Source: Micromonospora halophytica
GTDB taxonomy: Bacteria > Actinomycetota > Actinomycetes > Mycobacteriales > Micromonosporaceae
Direction: 5' to 3'
Length of the DNA stretch: 64,000 bases
Assembly: GCF_900090245.1 (NCBI RefSeq)
Contig: NZ_FMDN01000005.1
Location: 1 to 64,000 of the forward strand
Position numbers and translations under genes: made by a program. Below, piece after piece: positions 24,412 to 33,287 of the stretch (position 1 is its first letter; every line of letters begins with the position of its first letter). Below the pieces are notes generated by a model. It had not been told where the DNA came from. It was given only the letters and a program-made list of their open reading frames with translations, and did not search any database.

Positions 24412-26909
24412 CCACACTCGACATCCCCGAACTCGCCCTGGTGGCGCTGGTCGGTGTCTCCGGCTCGGGCAAGTCGACCTTCGCCCGCCGGCACTTCCTG
24501 CCCAGCCAGGTGCTCTCGTCGGACATGTTCCGGGCGATGGTGGCCGACGACGAGAACGACCAGTCCGCCTCGACCGACGCGTTCGAGGCGCTGCACCACG
24601 TCGCCGCGACCCGGCTGCGACGCGGCCGGCTCACCGTGGTCGACGCGACCAACCTCCAGCCGCACGCCCGGGCTGCTCTGGTGCGGGTGGCCCGCGAGCA
24701 CGACGTGCTGCCGGTGGCGGTCGTGCTGGACGTGCCCGAGGCGCTGGCCTGGGAGCGTACGCAGGGGCGGGCCGACCGGACCTTCGGCCGGCAGGTACTC
24801 GCCCGGATGCAGCGTGACCTGCGCCGGTCGTACGGGCTGCTGGCCCGGGAGGGCTTCCGGAAGGTGCACGTGCTGCGCGGGGTCGAGGAGATCGACGCGG
24901 CGCGGATCCGCTACGAGAAGCTGTTCAACGACCGGCGCGAGCTGACCGGGCCGTTCGACGTCGTCGGCGACGTGCACGGCTGCCGGGAGGAGCTGGAGTC
25001 GCTGCTGCTGCGGCTGGGCTGGCAGCTGTGCCGCGACGACGCGGGCCGCCCGGTGGACGCGGTGCACCCGGCTGGTCGTACCGCCGTCTTCGTGGGTGAC
25101 CTGGTGGACCGCGGCCCGGACTCCCCCGGCGTGCTGCGCCTGGTGATGGGCATGGTGGCGGCCGGGCACGCGATCTGCGTGCCCGGCAACCACGAGCAGA
25201 AGCTGCTGCGGAAGCTGCGCGGCCGGGACGTGCGGCTCACCCACGGCCTGGCGGAGACCATGGCCCAGCTCGACGCCGAGGACCCGGCGTTCGTGGCGCA
25301 GGTCGCCACCTTCGTCGACGGTCTGGTCAGCCACTACGTGCTGGACGGCGGCCGGCTGGTGGTGGCGCACGCCGGGCTGAAGGAGGCCTACCAGGGTCGC
25401 GCGTCCGGCCGGGTCCGCGCCTTCGCGCTCTTCGGGGAGACCACCGGGGAGACCGACGAGTACGGCCTGCCGGTGCGCTACCCGTGGGCACGCGACTACC
25501 GGGGCTCGGCCATGGTCGTGTACGGCCACACGCCGACCCCGGAGCCGGAGTGGGTGAACAACACCATCTGCATCGACACCGGCTGCGTCTTCGGCGGGAA
25601 GCTGACCGCGCTGCGCTACCCGGAGAAGGAACTGGTCTCCGTCGACGCGGTCAAGGAGTGGTACGCCCCGGTCCGCCCGCTGGTCACCGCCCCGGCCCGC
25701 CCCGACACGGTGCTGGACCTGGCGGACGTGACCGGCCGGCGGCACATCCAGCACGCGTACGGGACGCTCACCGTGCCGGCGGAGAACGCCGCCGCCGCGC
25801 TGGAGGTGATGAGCCGGTTCGCGGTCGACCCGGGCCGGCTGGTCTGGCTGCCGCCGACCATGGCGCCCTGCTCGACGTCGACGGTCGACGGGTTCCTGGA
25901 GCACCCGGCGCAGGCGTTCGAGGACTACCGCACGGCGGGCGTGGACCGGGTGGTCTGCGAGGAGAAGCACATGGGATCGCGGGCGGTGGTGCTGGTGGAG
26001 CGGGAGCACGGCGGCGTGGTGCACACCCGCACCGGGCGGCCGTTCTTCGGCGCGCCGCTCGACTCCGAGCTGCTGGCCCGGGTGCGGGCGGCGGTGACCT
26101 CCGCCGGACTCTGGGCCGAACTGGGCACCGACGCGCTGCTGCTCGACTGCGAGTTGCTGCCCTGGTCGGCCAAGGCGGGCGGACTGATCCGCGAGCAGTA
26201 CGCCGGCGTCGGCGCGGCCGGCCGGGCGGCACTGCCGGCGGTGCTCGGCACGCTGGACGCGGCGGCGGCCCGGGGGCTGCCGGTGGCGCAGCTGCGGGAG
26301 CGGATGGCCGCCCGCCACGCGGAGGTCGAGGGCTACTCGGCCGCCTACCGGGCGTACGTGGCACCGACCGACGGGCTGCGCGGGGTGACTCTGGCCCCGT
26401 TCGCGGTGCTGGCCGGGGCCGGGGTGAGCTTCGCCGACCGGGACCACGGCTGGCACCTCGACCTGGCCGACCGGCTCTGCGCGGCGGATCCGGAGTTCTT
26501 CACCCCGACCCGGCGGCAGGTCGTCGACCCGGCCGATCCGTCGGCTGTCGCGGCGGCCACCGAGTGGTGGCTGGCGCTGACGTCGGCCGGTGGCGAGGGC
26601 ATGGTGGTCAAGCCGTACGCCGGACCGGCCGCCCGGTCGGCGCGTGGCTCGCTGCTCCAGCCCGGGATCAAGTGCCGGGGCCGGGAGTACCTGCGGATCA
26701 TCTACGGTCCCGGGTACACCGACCCGGCCCAGTTGGCCGCCCTGCGCCGCCGTTCGCTGGGTCGCAAGCGGGGGCTGGCCCTGCGCGAGCACGCTCTCGG
26801 CCTGGCCGCCCTCGACGCGTTCGCCGAGCGGGCGCCGCTGTGGCGTCGCCACGAGCTGGTCTTCGCGATCCTCGCCTGCGAGTCCGAGCCGGTCGATCCC
26901 CGGCTGTGA
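24408..26909 (+). CDS. pnkp: Polynucleotide kinase-phosphatase-ligase (RNA repair)
   Basis: An 833-residue, three-module enzyme. The kinase P-loop is GVSGSGKST (16-24). The binuclear metallophosphatase has GDVHGC (187-192), GDLVDRGPDS and GNHE. The C-terminal ligase/adenylyltransferase has Lys520 in EEKHMGSRAV as the nucleotide-accepting lysine and VVKPY as motif V. It phosphorylates 5'-OH ends, removes 2',3'-cyclic or 3'-phosphates, and with Hen1 seals ribotoxin-cleaved RNA. AAGGAGGAG precedes the ATG inside the end of hen1. A terminator follows immediately. Confidence 0.95.
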   Translation: MTTLDIPELALVALVGVSGSGKSTFARRHFLPSQVLSSDMFRAMVADDENDQSASTDAFEALHHVAATRLRRGRLTVVDATNLQPHARAALVRVAREHDVLPVAVVLDVPEALAWERTQGRADRTFGRQVLARMQRDLRRSYGLLAREGFRKVHVLRGVEEIDAARIRYEKLFNDRRELTGPFDVVGDVHGCREELESLLLRLGWQLCRDDAGRPVDAVHPAGRTAVFVGDLVDRGPDSPGVLRLVMGMVAAGHAICVPGNHEQKLLRKLRGRDVRLTHGLAETMAQLDAEDPAFVAQVATFVDGLVSHYVLDGGRLVVAHAGLKEAYQGRASGRVRAFALFGETTGETDEYGLPVRYPWARDYRGSAMVVYGHTPTPEPEWVNNTICIDTGCVFGGKLTALRYPEKELVSVDAVKEWYAPVRPLVTAPARPDTVLDLADVTGRRHIQHAYGTLTVPAENAAAALEVMSRFAVDPGRLVWLPPTMAPCSTSTVDGFLEHPAQAFEDYRTAGVDRVVCEEKHMGSRAVVLVEREHGGVVHTRTGRPFFGAPLDSELLARVRAAVTSAGLWAELGTDALLLDCELLPWSAKAGGLIREQYAGVGAAGRAALPAVLGTLDAAAARGLPVAQLRERMAARHAEVEGYSAAYRAYVAPTDGLRGVTLAPFAVLAGAGVSFADRDHGWHLDLADRLCAADPEFFTPTRRQVVDPADPSAVAAATEWWLALTSAGGEGMVVKPYAGPAARSARGSLLQPGIKCRGREYLRIIYGPGYTDPAQLAALRRRSLGRKRGLALREHALGLAALDAFAERAPLWRRHELVFAILACESEPVDPRL

Positions 26910-26910
26910 C

Positions 26911-26935
26911 GGTCCGCCGGCACCGCCGGCGGACC
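26911..26935 (+). terminator. Hairpin terminator of the hen1-pnkp operon
   Basis: GGTCCGCCGGC and GCCGGCGGACC form a perfect 11-bp stem with a 3-base loop, beginning 2 bases after the pnkp stop. Confidence 0.7.
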
Positions 26936-27038
26936 GGGCGACGTGGTGCGCCGCCGCAGGAACGGCACCGGTAGCCTGTGTGGCCGTGGCGAGCGCCACA
27001 CTGGCAGCGGTTCGAGTGATGACGAACGGATTCTCTCA

Positions 27039-27974
27039 ATGGCATTGGGCGAACGCATCGGCCACGTCTTCCGTGGGGCGGCCATCGGTGTGGCTGAGGC
27101 CGTCCCGGGGGTCAGCGGTGGCACGATCGCACTGGTCACCGGGGTGTACGAGCGGGTCATCGCGTCCGCCGGCCACCTGGTGAACGCGGTCCGTTTCGCG
27201 GCCTCGGACGTCCCTCGCGGAAGGGGGTGGACGCGGACCGCCCACCAGTTCAGGCAGGTGCACTGGGAGGTGGTGATCCCGCTCCTGCTGGGCATGGTTC
27301 CCGGTCTGCTGATCGCGGCGAAGGTGCTGGAACCGCTGCTGCACGACCACCCGGAGCAGACCCGTGGGCTGTTCCTCGGCCTGGTTCTCGCCTCGGTGCT
27401 GGTGCCGATCTCGATGGTGGGCAAGCCGTGGCGGGGGGCCGAGGTCGGCGCCCTGGTGGTGAGCGCGGTGGCCGCCTTCGTGCTGACCGGTCTCCCGCAG
27501 GCGACGGTCACCCCGAATCCGCTGATCGTGCTGCTGGCGGCGGCGGTCGCGGTCTGCGCGTTGGTGCTGCCCGGTGTCTCCGGATCGTTCCTGCTGCTGA
27601 CCGTCGGCCTCTACGAGCCGACGATCAACGCGGTGAACGACCGGGACTTCGGCTACCTGGCCGTCTTCGCGGCCGGGATGGTCATCGGCCTGGCGCTGTT
27701 CGTGAAGCTGCTTCAGTGGTTGCTGGAGAAGCACCGCCGCATGACGTTGGCGGTGATGGCCGGGATCATCCTCGGCAGCCTGCGCGCCCTGTGGCCCTGG
27801 CAGTCGGAGGATCGGTCGATGCACGCCCCGGGCGACAACGTCGTGTCGATCCTGGGGCTCTTCCTCCTCGGCGTGGTACTGGTCAGCGCCATGATCGTCG
27901 CTGAACGCCGCCGGCTGCGGCGCGCGGCGCGGGATCTCACCGAGGAGACCTACGAGGCCCCGAACGTCCGCTGA
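27039..27974 (+). CDS. DUF368 (PopT-like) polyprenyl-phosphate transporter
   Basis: A 311-residue polytopic membrane protein starting MALGERIGHVFRGAAIGVAEAVPGVSGGT. The repeated VPGVSGGT / LPGVSGSF motifs in the two halves are diagnostic of DUF368, whose members flip undecaprenyl phosphate back to the cytoplasmic face for reuse in wall synthesis. There are about 8-9 helices and a basic C-terminus. No strong Shine-Dalgarno lies before ATG 27039; the frame is open upstream but unlike the family. It ends at a bidirectional terminator. Confidence 0.88.
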   Translation: MALGERIGHVFRGAAIGVAEAVPGVSGGTIALVTGVYERVIASAGHLVNAVRFAASDVPRGRGWTRTAHQFRQVHWEVVIPLLLGMVPGLLIAAKVLEPLLHDHPEQTRGLFLGLVLASVLVPISMVGKPWRGAEVGALVVSAVAAFVLTGLPQATVTPNPLIVLLAAAVAVCALVLPGVSGSFLLLTVGLYEPTINAVNDRDFGYLAVFAAGMVIGLALFVKLLQWLLEKHRRMTLAVMAGIILGSLRALWPWQSEDRSMHAPGDNVVSILGLFLLGVVLVSAMIVAERRRLRRAARDLTEETYEAPNVR

Positions 27975-27993
27975 GACGGTCGCCCCACCCGCT

Positions 27994-28029
27994 CGCTTGG
28001 TGGCTGCCCCGGGGGGCTGCCACCAAGCG
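27994..28029. terminator. Bidirectional hairpin terminator
   Basis: CGCTTGGTGGC (27994-28004) and GCCACCAAGCG (28019-28029) form a perfect 11-bp stem with a C/G-rich loop, between the converging DUF368 and ArsR genes. Confidence 0.75.
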
Positions 28030-28046
28030 ACACCGGATCGGAGAAG

Positions 28047-28424
28047 TCAGCGAGCCTTCTTGGTGGCCCGCTTGCGCGGCGGCGTGAGCAGATCCGCGAT
28101 CGTCGCGATCGCGGACGGCACCAGCCGGTAGTAGGCCCACACACCGCGCTTCTCCCGCTCCAGCAAGCCGGCCTCGGTGAGGATACGCAGGTGGTGGCTG
28201 ACCGTCGGCTGCGAGAGGCCGAGCGGCGCGGTGAGGTCACACACGCACGCCTCGCCCTCGGGCGCCGACTGGATCAGGCTGAGCAGCCGCAGCCGCGCGG
28301 GGTCGGCGAGGGCCTTGAGGACCCCCGCCAGCCGCTCGGCATCGGCACGTTCGATCGGCTCGCCGGCAAGCGGCGAGATCTGAGGCATGGTCATTTCAGC
28401 CAACGCAGTTCCCACGTATTCCAT
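28047..28424 (-). CDS. ArsR-family metal-sensing repressor
   Basis: A 125-residue winged-helix protein: ALADPARLRLLSLI, then EACVCDL at the start of helix alpha3, the recognition segment LSQPTVSHHLRILTEAGLL and the wing GVWAYYRLV. The Cys-Val-Cys in EACVCDL is at the As(III)-sensing position of classical ArsR. No arsenic or efflux gene is adjacent, so the target is elsewhere or only itself. ATG 28424 has GGAAGG almost touching it; ATG 28391 or 28385 are alternatives. The C-terminal tail is Lys/Arg-rich. Confidence 0.85.
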   Translation of the reverse strand: MEYVGTALAEMTMPQISPLAGEPIERADAERLAGVLKALADPARLRLLSLIQSAPEGEACVCDLTAPLGLSQPTVSHHLRILTEAGLLEREKRGVWAYYRLVPSAIATIADLLTPPRKRATKKAR

Positions 28425-28481
28425 CCTTCCACCAGCAGCATCGATCCGCCTGCATATCCGCAGATCCGAATCGGCAAACTT

Positions 28482-29021
28482 TTACGCCACAAGGCCGAGG
28501 TCAGCCAACGTATAGGCCGCCCGATACGACAGTCCGGCGGCTCGCACGGCGTCCCCGGCTCCTCGATCAACAATAACCGCCACACCCGTTACCTCCGCCC
28601 CGGCCTCGCGCAGGGCCTCGACCGCGGTCAGCACGCTGCCGCCCGTCGTCGAGGTGTCCTCCACCGCCAGTACCCGCCGGCCGGCCACATCAGGCCCCTC
28701 GATCCGACGTTGCAGGCCGTGCGCCTTGCCGGCCTTGCGGACGACGAAGGCGTCCAGCGGGCGGTCGGTCTCCGCAGCGGCGTGCAGCATCGACACGGCG
28801 ATCGGGTCGGCGCCCAGGGTCAGCCCACCGACGGCGTCGTACTCCCAGTCGGCGGTGAGCTCACGCAGCACCCGGCCGACCAACGGGGCGGCCCGGTGAT
28901 GGAGCGTGACGCGACGCAGATCGACGTACCAGTCCGCCTCGCGGCCGGAGGAGAGCACCACCCGCCCGTGGACCACAGCCAGGTCGATAATGAATTTACG
29001 CAGGTCGTCGTGGTCCCCCAT
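28482..29021 (-). CDS. pyrE: Orotate phosphoribosyltransferase
   Basis: A 179-residue enzyme of pyrimidine synthesis: LRKFIIDLAVVHGRVVLSSG, YVDLRRVTLH, the GLTLGADPIA loop and the PRPP-binding motif VLAVEDTSTTGGS. It transfers the ribosyl phosphate of PRPP to orotate, giving OMP. ATG 29021 is chosen by family length; no clear ribosome site is visible, and the frame is open to 29078. It stands alone, 58 bp upstream of arsR on the same strand. Confidence 0.92.
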   Translation of the reverse strand: MGDHDDLRKFIIDLAVVHGRVVLSSGREADWYVDLRRVTLHHRAAPLVGRVLRELTADWEYDAVGGLTLGADPIAVSMLHAAAETDRPLDAFVVRKAGKAHGLQRRIEGPDVAGRRVLAVEDTSTTGGSVLTAVEALREAGAEVTGVAVIVDRGAGDAVRAAGLSYRAAYTLADLGLVA

Positions 29022-29187
29022 GGCGATAGAGGGTACTGCGCGAGTCTGTACGCCGCGTTCGGGGTCCTCCCGGGTCAACCTGGTGGGCGACCGATGGGTG
29101 GCGATGGACGGCTACGCTGCGCGACCGCCGTGACCGGGCGCGACGACCCGTGGCCGGGTGACCGGATCAGCCGTGTCGAGCGGCCGG

Positions 29188-29982
29188 TCAGCCCTGCCCC
29201 CGCCGGTCCCGGTACGCCAGTCGCAGCAGCCGGCGCGGCGCATGCCGCAGCCCGGTCACGGCGAGCTTGTACTTCCAGTCGGGAACGCTGATCTGCTTGC
29301 CTTTCCGCAGGTCACGGAGAGCTTCGGCGACCACGTCGTCGGCCCGCAGCCACATCCAGCGGGGCATGCCGGACATGTCGATGCCGTTGCGCTCGTGGTA
29401 GCCGGTGGCGGTGTAGCCGGGGCAGAGCGCCATCACCCGGACGCCGAGCGACCGCACCGAGAGATCGACGGACTCGCTGAAGCTGGTCACCCACGCCTTG
29501 CTGGCCGGATACGTCGAGCCCGGCATGACCGGCCCGAACCCGGCAACCGAAGAGACATTTATCACTGCCCCGTGCCCTCGGCGCGTCATCGGGCCGAGGG
29601 CGGCGAGGGTGAGCCGCATCACCGCGTGCACGTTGAGTCGGAGCAGCCGCGCCTCGTCCTCCGCGGTGGACCGGAGAAAGGGCCGGTCCAGGCTGATCCC
29701 GGCGTTGTTGACCAGCAGCTCGACCGGGTCACCGTCGGTGAGCCGGCCCGCGACGCGCGCGCATCCGTCGTCCGTGGACAGATCGGCGGGGATCGTCTCC
29801 ACCTGCTGCCCGTGCCGGCCGGTCAGTTCGGCGGCGACCTCACCGAGCCGGGTGGCGTCCCGGGCGACCAGCACCAGGTGCCAGCCGTCGGCGGCCAGCC
29901 GCCGGGCGAACGCCTCGCCGATGCCGGCGGTGGCCCCGGTGACCAGCGCCCGTCGCTCGGCGGCCGGGTGGTCGGGGCTCAA
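29188..29982 (-). CDS. Short-chain dehydrogenase/reductase
   Basis: A 264-residue classical SDR: cofactor motif TGATAGIG (about 15), ADLSTDDG, NNAGI, the catalytic Ser in INVSSVAGF and YPASK, with a C-terminal basic membrane-peripheral tail (DWKYKLAVTGLRHAPRRLLRLAYR). It most resembles SDRs acting on lipid or ketone substrates, but the substrate is unknown. TTG 29982 follows GGAG at 5 bases; no ATG or GTG fits. The gene for a four-TM protein lies 10 bases upstream, so the two may be co-transcribed. Confidence 0.85.
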   Translation of the reverse strand: MSPDHPAAERRALVTGATAGIGEAFARRLAADGWHLVLVARDATRLGEVAAELTGRHGQQVETIPADLSTDDGCARVAGRLTDGDPVELLVNNAGISLDRPFLRSTAEDEARLLRLNVHAVMRLTLAALGPMTRRGHGAVINVSSVAGFGPVMPGSTYPASKAWVTSFSESVDLSVRSLGVRVMALCPGYTATGYHERNGIDMSGMPRWMWLRADDVVAEALRDLRKGKQISVPDWKYKLAVTGLRHAPRRLLRLAYRDRRGQG

Positions 29983-29991
29983 CGGGACTCC

Positions 29992-30621
29992 TCAGCGAGG
30001 GGGCAGCGGACCCTGCGGCGGGTGCAGCCGGTACGGGTTCTCCGGCGGCGGTGCCGCCGGCCGGGACGGGCGGCGCGCGAACCAACCGTTCGCCGCAGGC
30101 AGCGCGAGCAGCACGGCCACCACAAGGTAGCCGAGCATCTGCGCCACCGAAACCCCCGCGTTCACCGGCAGCCACCAGGACGGGTACGCCTCCCCGAGCA
30201 GGCCGAGCAGGTTCGCGTCGATCCCGGTCTCCAGCGGCGTGGCCCGCTGCCCGAGCAGCAGCGCCCCGGTACAGCAGCCGGCGAGCAGGCCCAGCCCGCC
30301 GACCACCCAGGTGGCCACCCGGGCGCCCCGCCGGCCGGCGAGCAGCCCGGTGGCGAGGCCGACCAGCAGCACGCCGACCAGGACCGTCAGCACCGCCGAG
30401 ACGATCGCGCCAGCGCGGACCAGGGCGACCACCCCGTCGACGTCGTCCGCTCCCGCGACGGTGTCGGCCGCGGCGGCGCGGAACCGGTCCACCGTGCCGC
30501 CGAGGGCGAGCAGGGTCGCGACGGCGTACACCAACGCGCCGAGGGCCATCAGCGCCAGCACCGCCGCCGCCAACGTGACGACGGCGGGCCGACGCGTCGG
30601 CACCTGATCCGGGTACGACAC
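29992..30621 (-). CDS. Four-TM membrane protein with conserved Cys pair (paralogue 1)
   Basis: A 209-residue protein. It starts MSYPDQVPTRRPAVVTLAAAVLALMALGALV, has four hydrophobic helices, a Cys-Cys in helix 3 (LLAGCCTGALLLG) and the ending PSWWLPVNAGVSVAQMLGY...ALPAANGWF. The C-terminal tail is Pro-rich and cytosolic or exposed. It shares this layout with the proteins at 30694-31563 and 36215-37045. Function is unknown; it lies directly upstream of the SDR gene. Confidence 0.75.
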   Translation of the reverse strand: MSYPDQVPTRRPAVVTLAAAVLALMALGALVYAVATLLALGGTVDRFRAAAADTVAGADDVDGVVALVRAGAIVSAVLTVLVGVLLVGLATGLLAGRRGARVATWVVGGLGLLAGCCTGALLLGQRATPLETGIDANLLGLLGEAYPSWWLPVNAGVSVAQMLGYLVVAVLLALPAANGWFARRPSRPAAPPPENPYRLHPPQGPLPPR

Positions 30622-30693
30622 GACAATTCCCTCCGGTAGGCGTCGGGTTGCAACCTACTCGGAGGGAATCGTCACGTCGCTGCTACTCGCCCG

Positions 30694-31563
30694 TCAGCCG
30701 GCCGACGGCGGGTTGCTCCCGCCCGGCTGGTCCGGCCCGTCGGCCGGGCGACTCGGGTCGGCCGGACCGGTGGACGGCGGCTGCCCGGGCGGGGCCTGCC
30801 ACTCCGAGCCGCTCGGCGGCTGCGGCGTGCCCGGCTGGCCGGAGGCCGACGGGTAGCCCGGCTGATCCGGGGCAGACGGGTAGCCCGGCTGGCCCGGGGC
30901 CGGCGGGTAGCCGGACTGCGGGTAGCCCGGGGTGGCCGGGTAGGCCGGCTGGCCGGGGTAGACCGCACCGGGAACCGGCGGCTCCCAGCCCTGCTTGGGC
31001 TTGCGGAAGAACTCGTTCGACTTCGGCAGCGCCAGCAGGATCAGCGCCGCCAGCAGGGAGAGCAGGCCGAGCACCGCGAGCAGGATGGTCACCGGGCCGT
31101 ACCAGGACGGCAGCGCCTCCTCCAGCCGGCGCTGGACCTCCTCGCCGCTGGGCATGTCGCCGTTGGTGGGGCCGGTGTTGTTGGCGAAGCCGCCGGCCGC
31201 GTTGCTGACCGTGCCGAAGCCGCAGCAGCAGAAGACGATGCCGCCGAGCACCCAGGTGGCGATCCGGGTGCCGTTGGAGCCCCGGTTGTTGAAGAGGCCG
31301 AGCACCGCGAGCACGATCGCGAACAGCAGCCCGACGACGGCGGCACCGATGGTGAACGCGATGGCGAAGTCGGCGACGTTCTGTGCCCCGTTCGCGGCGG
31401 TGCCGCGGTACGCCTCGTCCAGCGCCTCGCGCAGGGCACCGATGGTGCTGAGAGTGATGATCAGGCTGATGACCTGGAGGACAGCGAACAGAATCAGCAG
31501 GTAGCTGGAAATCGTCACCACGGCCGGCCGGGTGCGGGCCGGTGTGTGCTGGGAATCGACCAC
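30694..31563 (-). CDS. Four-TM membrane protein with Pro/Gly/Tyr-rich tail (paralogue 2)
   Basis: A 289-residue protein. The N-terminal part has four helices beginning RTRPAVVTISSYLLILFAVLQ. A Cys triplet lies in helix 3 (VFCCCGFGTV), and PSWYGPVTILLAVLGLLSLLA forms helix 4. Residues about 200-289 are a low-complexity tail with repeated QPGYPSA/PGQPGYP units. The GTG at 31563 has AAGGAG at 5-6 bases. Paralogous to the proteins at 29992 and 36215. Function is unknown. Confidence 0.75.
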   Translation of the reverse strand: MVDSQHTPARTRPAVVTISSYLLILFAVLQVISLIITLSTIGALREALDEAYRGTAANGAQNVADFAIAFTIGAAVVGLLFAIVLAVLGLFNNRGSNGTRIATWVLGGIVFCCCGFGTVSNAAGGFANNTGPTNGDMPSGEEVQRRLEEALPSWYGPVTILLAVLGLLSLLAALILLALPKSNEFFRKPKQGWEPPVPGAVYPGQPAYPATPGYPQSGYPPAPGQPGYPSAPDQPGYPSASGQPGTPQPPSGSEWQAPPGQPPSTGPADPSRPADGPDQPGGSNPPSAG

Positions 31564-31718
31564 GATTCTCCTTCCTTGGATCGCGTCCCACACGGTATCC
31601 ACATGGGCCCACCTCGCGCGCGTCGTGAACCGGGCGACCCGCCGCCAGGACCGGCCCGGCCGCGTTCACCGCACGCGGCGGGAGCCGGCGACGACGGGGC
31701 GGCGACACCCGTCCGACG

Positions 31719-33287
31719 TCAGTAACCCCGCCACTCCGCGCGGGCGTACTCCAGCACCCTGGGCTGCAGCAGGGTCGAGGCCGGCACGTCCACGCGACGC
31801 CGGTCGGCGGGGAACGCCGCCGCCGCGCGCAGCACCGACGGGTCGAGGAACCGCAGCGGCGGGGCGTCCGCCGGCAGTTCCAGCGCCGGCGCGGTCGCCT
31901 CCGGCGCGGCGAGCAGGAAGCCCCAGTCGCCGAAGGAGGGCACGTCCACGTGGTACGGCGTGGTGGCGAAGCCGGCCTCCCGCACCGACGCCTCGATCGA
32001 CCAGTACGACCGGGGCGCGAAGTACGGCGACCCGGACTGCACCACCAGCCGCCCGCCGTCGGCGAGCACCGCCCGGACCAGCGTGTAGAACTCGACCGTG
32101 TAGAGCTTGGCGGTGGCCGTCTCGTCCGGGTCGGGCAGGTCCGCCACCACCACGTCGAAGCGGTCCGTGGCGGTACGCAGCCAACCGAACGCGTCGACGT
32201 TGACCACCCGGACCCGGGGGTCGGCGAACGCGTCGCCGTTGAGCCTGCGCAGCTGCGGCTCGCGGCGGGCCAGCGCCACCACCGCCGGATCCAGGTCGAC
32301 CACCGTCACCCGGCGTACGTCCGGGTAGCGCAGGATCTCCCGCACGGCGAGCCCGTCGCCGGCGCCGAGCACCAGCACCTCGCCGCGCGGGCCGTCGAGC
32401 GCCGGGTGCACCAGCGCCTCGTGGTAGCGGTACTCGTCGACCGAACTGAACTGGAGGTCGCCGTTCAGGTAGAGCCGCAGGTCGGTCTCCGCGTGCCCGA
32501 ACTCGCGCACCGACCGGGTCAGCACGATCTCCTGGTAGCGGGAACGCTCGGCGTGCACCACCGGGTCCCGGTAGAGCTGCTGCCGGGCGGTCAGCTCGAA
32601 GTCGGCGGCGGTGACCCAGGCGTACCCCAGGCAGAGCGCGACCACGACGGAGCCGGCGCCGAGCGCGGCCCGCGCCCGGCGGCTCAGCTCCGCCCGGAAC
32701 ACCGTGCAGACCAGGGCGAGGCCGGCGACCGCGTTCACCGCGCCGACCACCAGGGCACCCTTGAGCTGCCCGAAGACCGGGATCAGCAGGAACGGGAAGG
32801 CCAGCCCGCCGAGCAGCGCGCCGACGTAGTCGGCGGCGAACAGGTCGGCGACCGCGCTGCCGGCGGACTGCTCCCGGATACGTTGCAGCATCACCATCAG
32901 CAGCGGGATCTCCGCGCCGATCAGCAGTCCGAGCACGAACGCGGTGCCGACCAGCGCCGGACCGTAGAGGTCCAGCCAGGCGAACGCGGCGTAGAGGCCG
33001 AGCACCGACAGTCCGCCGAGCAGCGCCAGGGTCAGCTCGATCACCGCGAACGCGGCGGCGGCCCGGGACTGTAACGGCTTCGCGACGAGCGCGCCGACGC
33101 CCATCGCGAAGACCATCACGCCGAGCACGATCGATGCCTGGCCGACCGTGTCGCCGATCAGGTAGCTGCCGAGCGCGACCAGCGCCAGCTCGTAGACCAG
33201 ACCGCAGGCCGCGCAGACGAAGACCGCGAGCAGCACCGCCGCCCGGGCCAGCCGCCAGCGCGGCCGAGCCGGCACGTCGACGGTCAC
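31719..33287 (-). CDS. Membrane-anchored spermidine-synthase-like aminopropyltransferase
   Basis: A 522-residue protein. Residues 1 to about 220 form around seven transmembrane helices (FVCAACGLVYELALVALGSYL, AMGVGALVAKP, LGLLIGAEIPLLMVML). Residues about 250-522 are a spermidine-synthase-type Rossmann domain: RSRYQEIVLTRS, LYLNGDLQFSSVDEYRYHEALVHPAL, VLVLGAGDGLAVREILRYP, VVDLDPAVVALAR and VVVADLPDPDE. The membrane fusion is typical of bacterial long SpeE-like proteins whose acceptor is unknown. The GTG overlaps the preceding stop (GTGA) and has GGAGAA upstream. It is the last gene of a tight operon with DUF350, DUF4247, DUF2617 and DUF4178. Confidence 0.88.
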   Translation of the reverse strand: MTVDVPARPRWRLARAAVLLAVFVCAACGLVYELALVALGSYLIGDTVGQASIVLGVMVFAMGVGALVAKPLQSRAAAAFAVIELTLALLGGLSVLGLYAAFAWLDLYGPALVGTAFVLGLLIGAEIPLLMVMLQRIREQSAGSAVADLFAADYVGALLGGLAFPFLLIPVFGQLKGALVVGAVNAVAGLALVCTVFRAELSRRARAALGAGSVVVALCLGYAWVTAADFELTARQQLYRDPVVHAERSRYQEIVLTRSVREFGHAETDLRLYLNGDLQFSSVDEYRYHEALVHPALDGPRGEVLVLGAGDGLAVREILRYPDVRRVTVVDLDPAVVALARREPQLRRLNGDAFADPRVRVVNVDAFGWLRTATDRFDVVVADLPDPDETATAKLYTVEFYTLVRAVLADGGRLVVQSGSPYFAPRSYWSIEASVREAGFATTPYHVDVPSFGDWGFLLAAPEATAPALELPADAPPLRFLDPSVLRAAAAFPADRRRVDVPASTLLQPRVLEYARAEWRGY

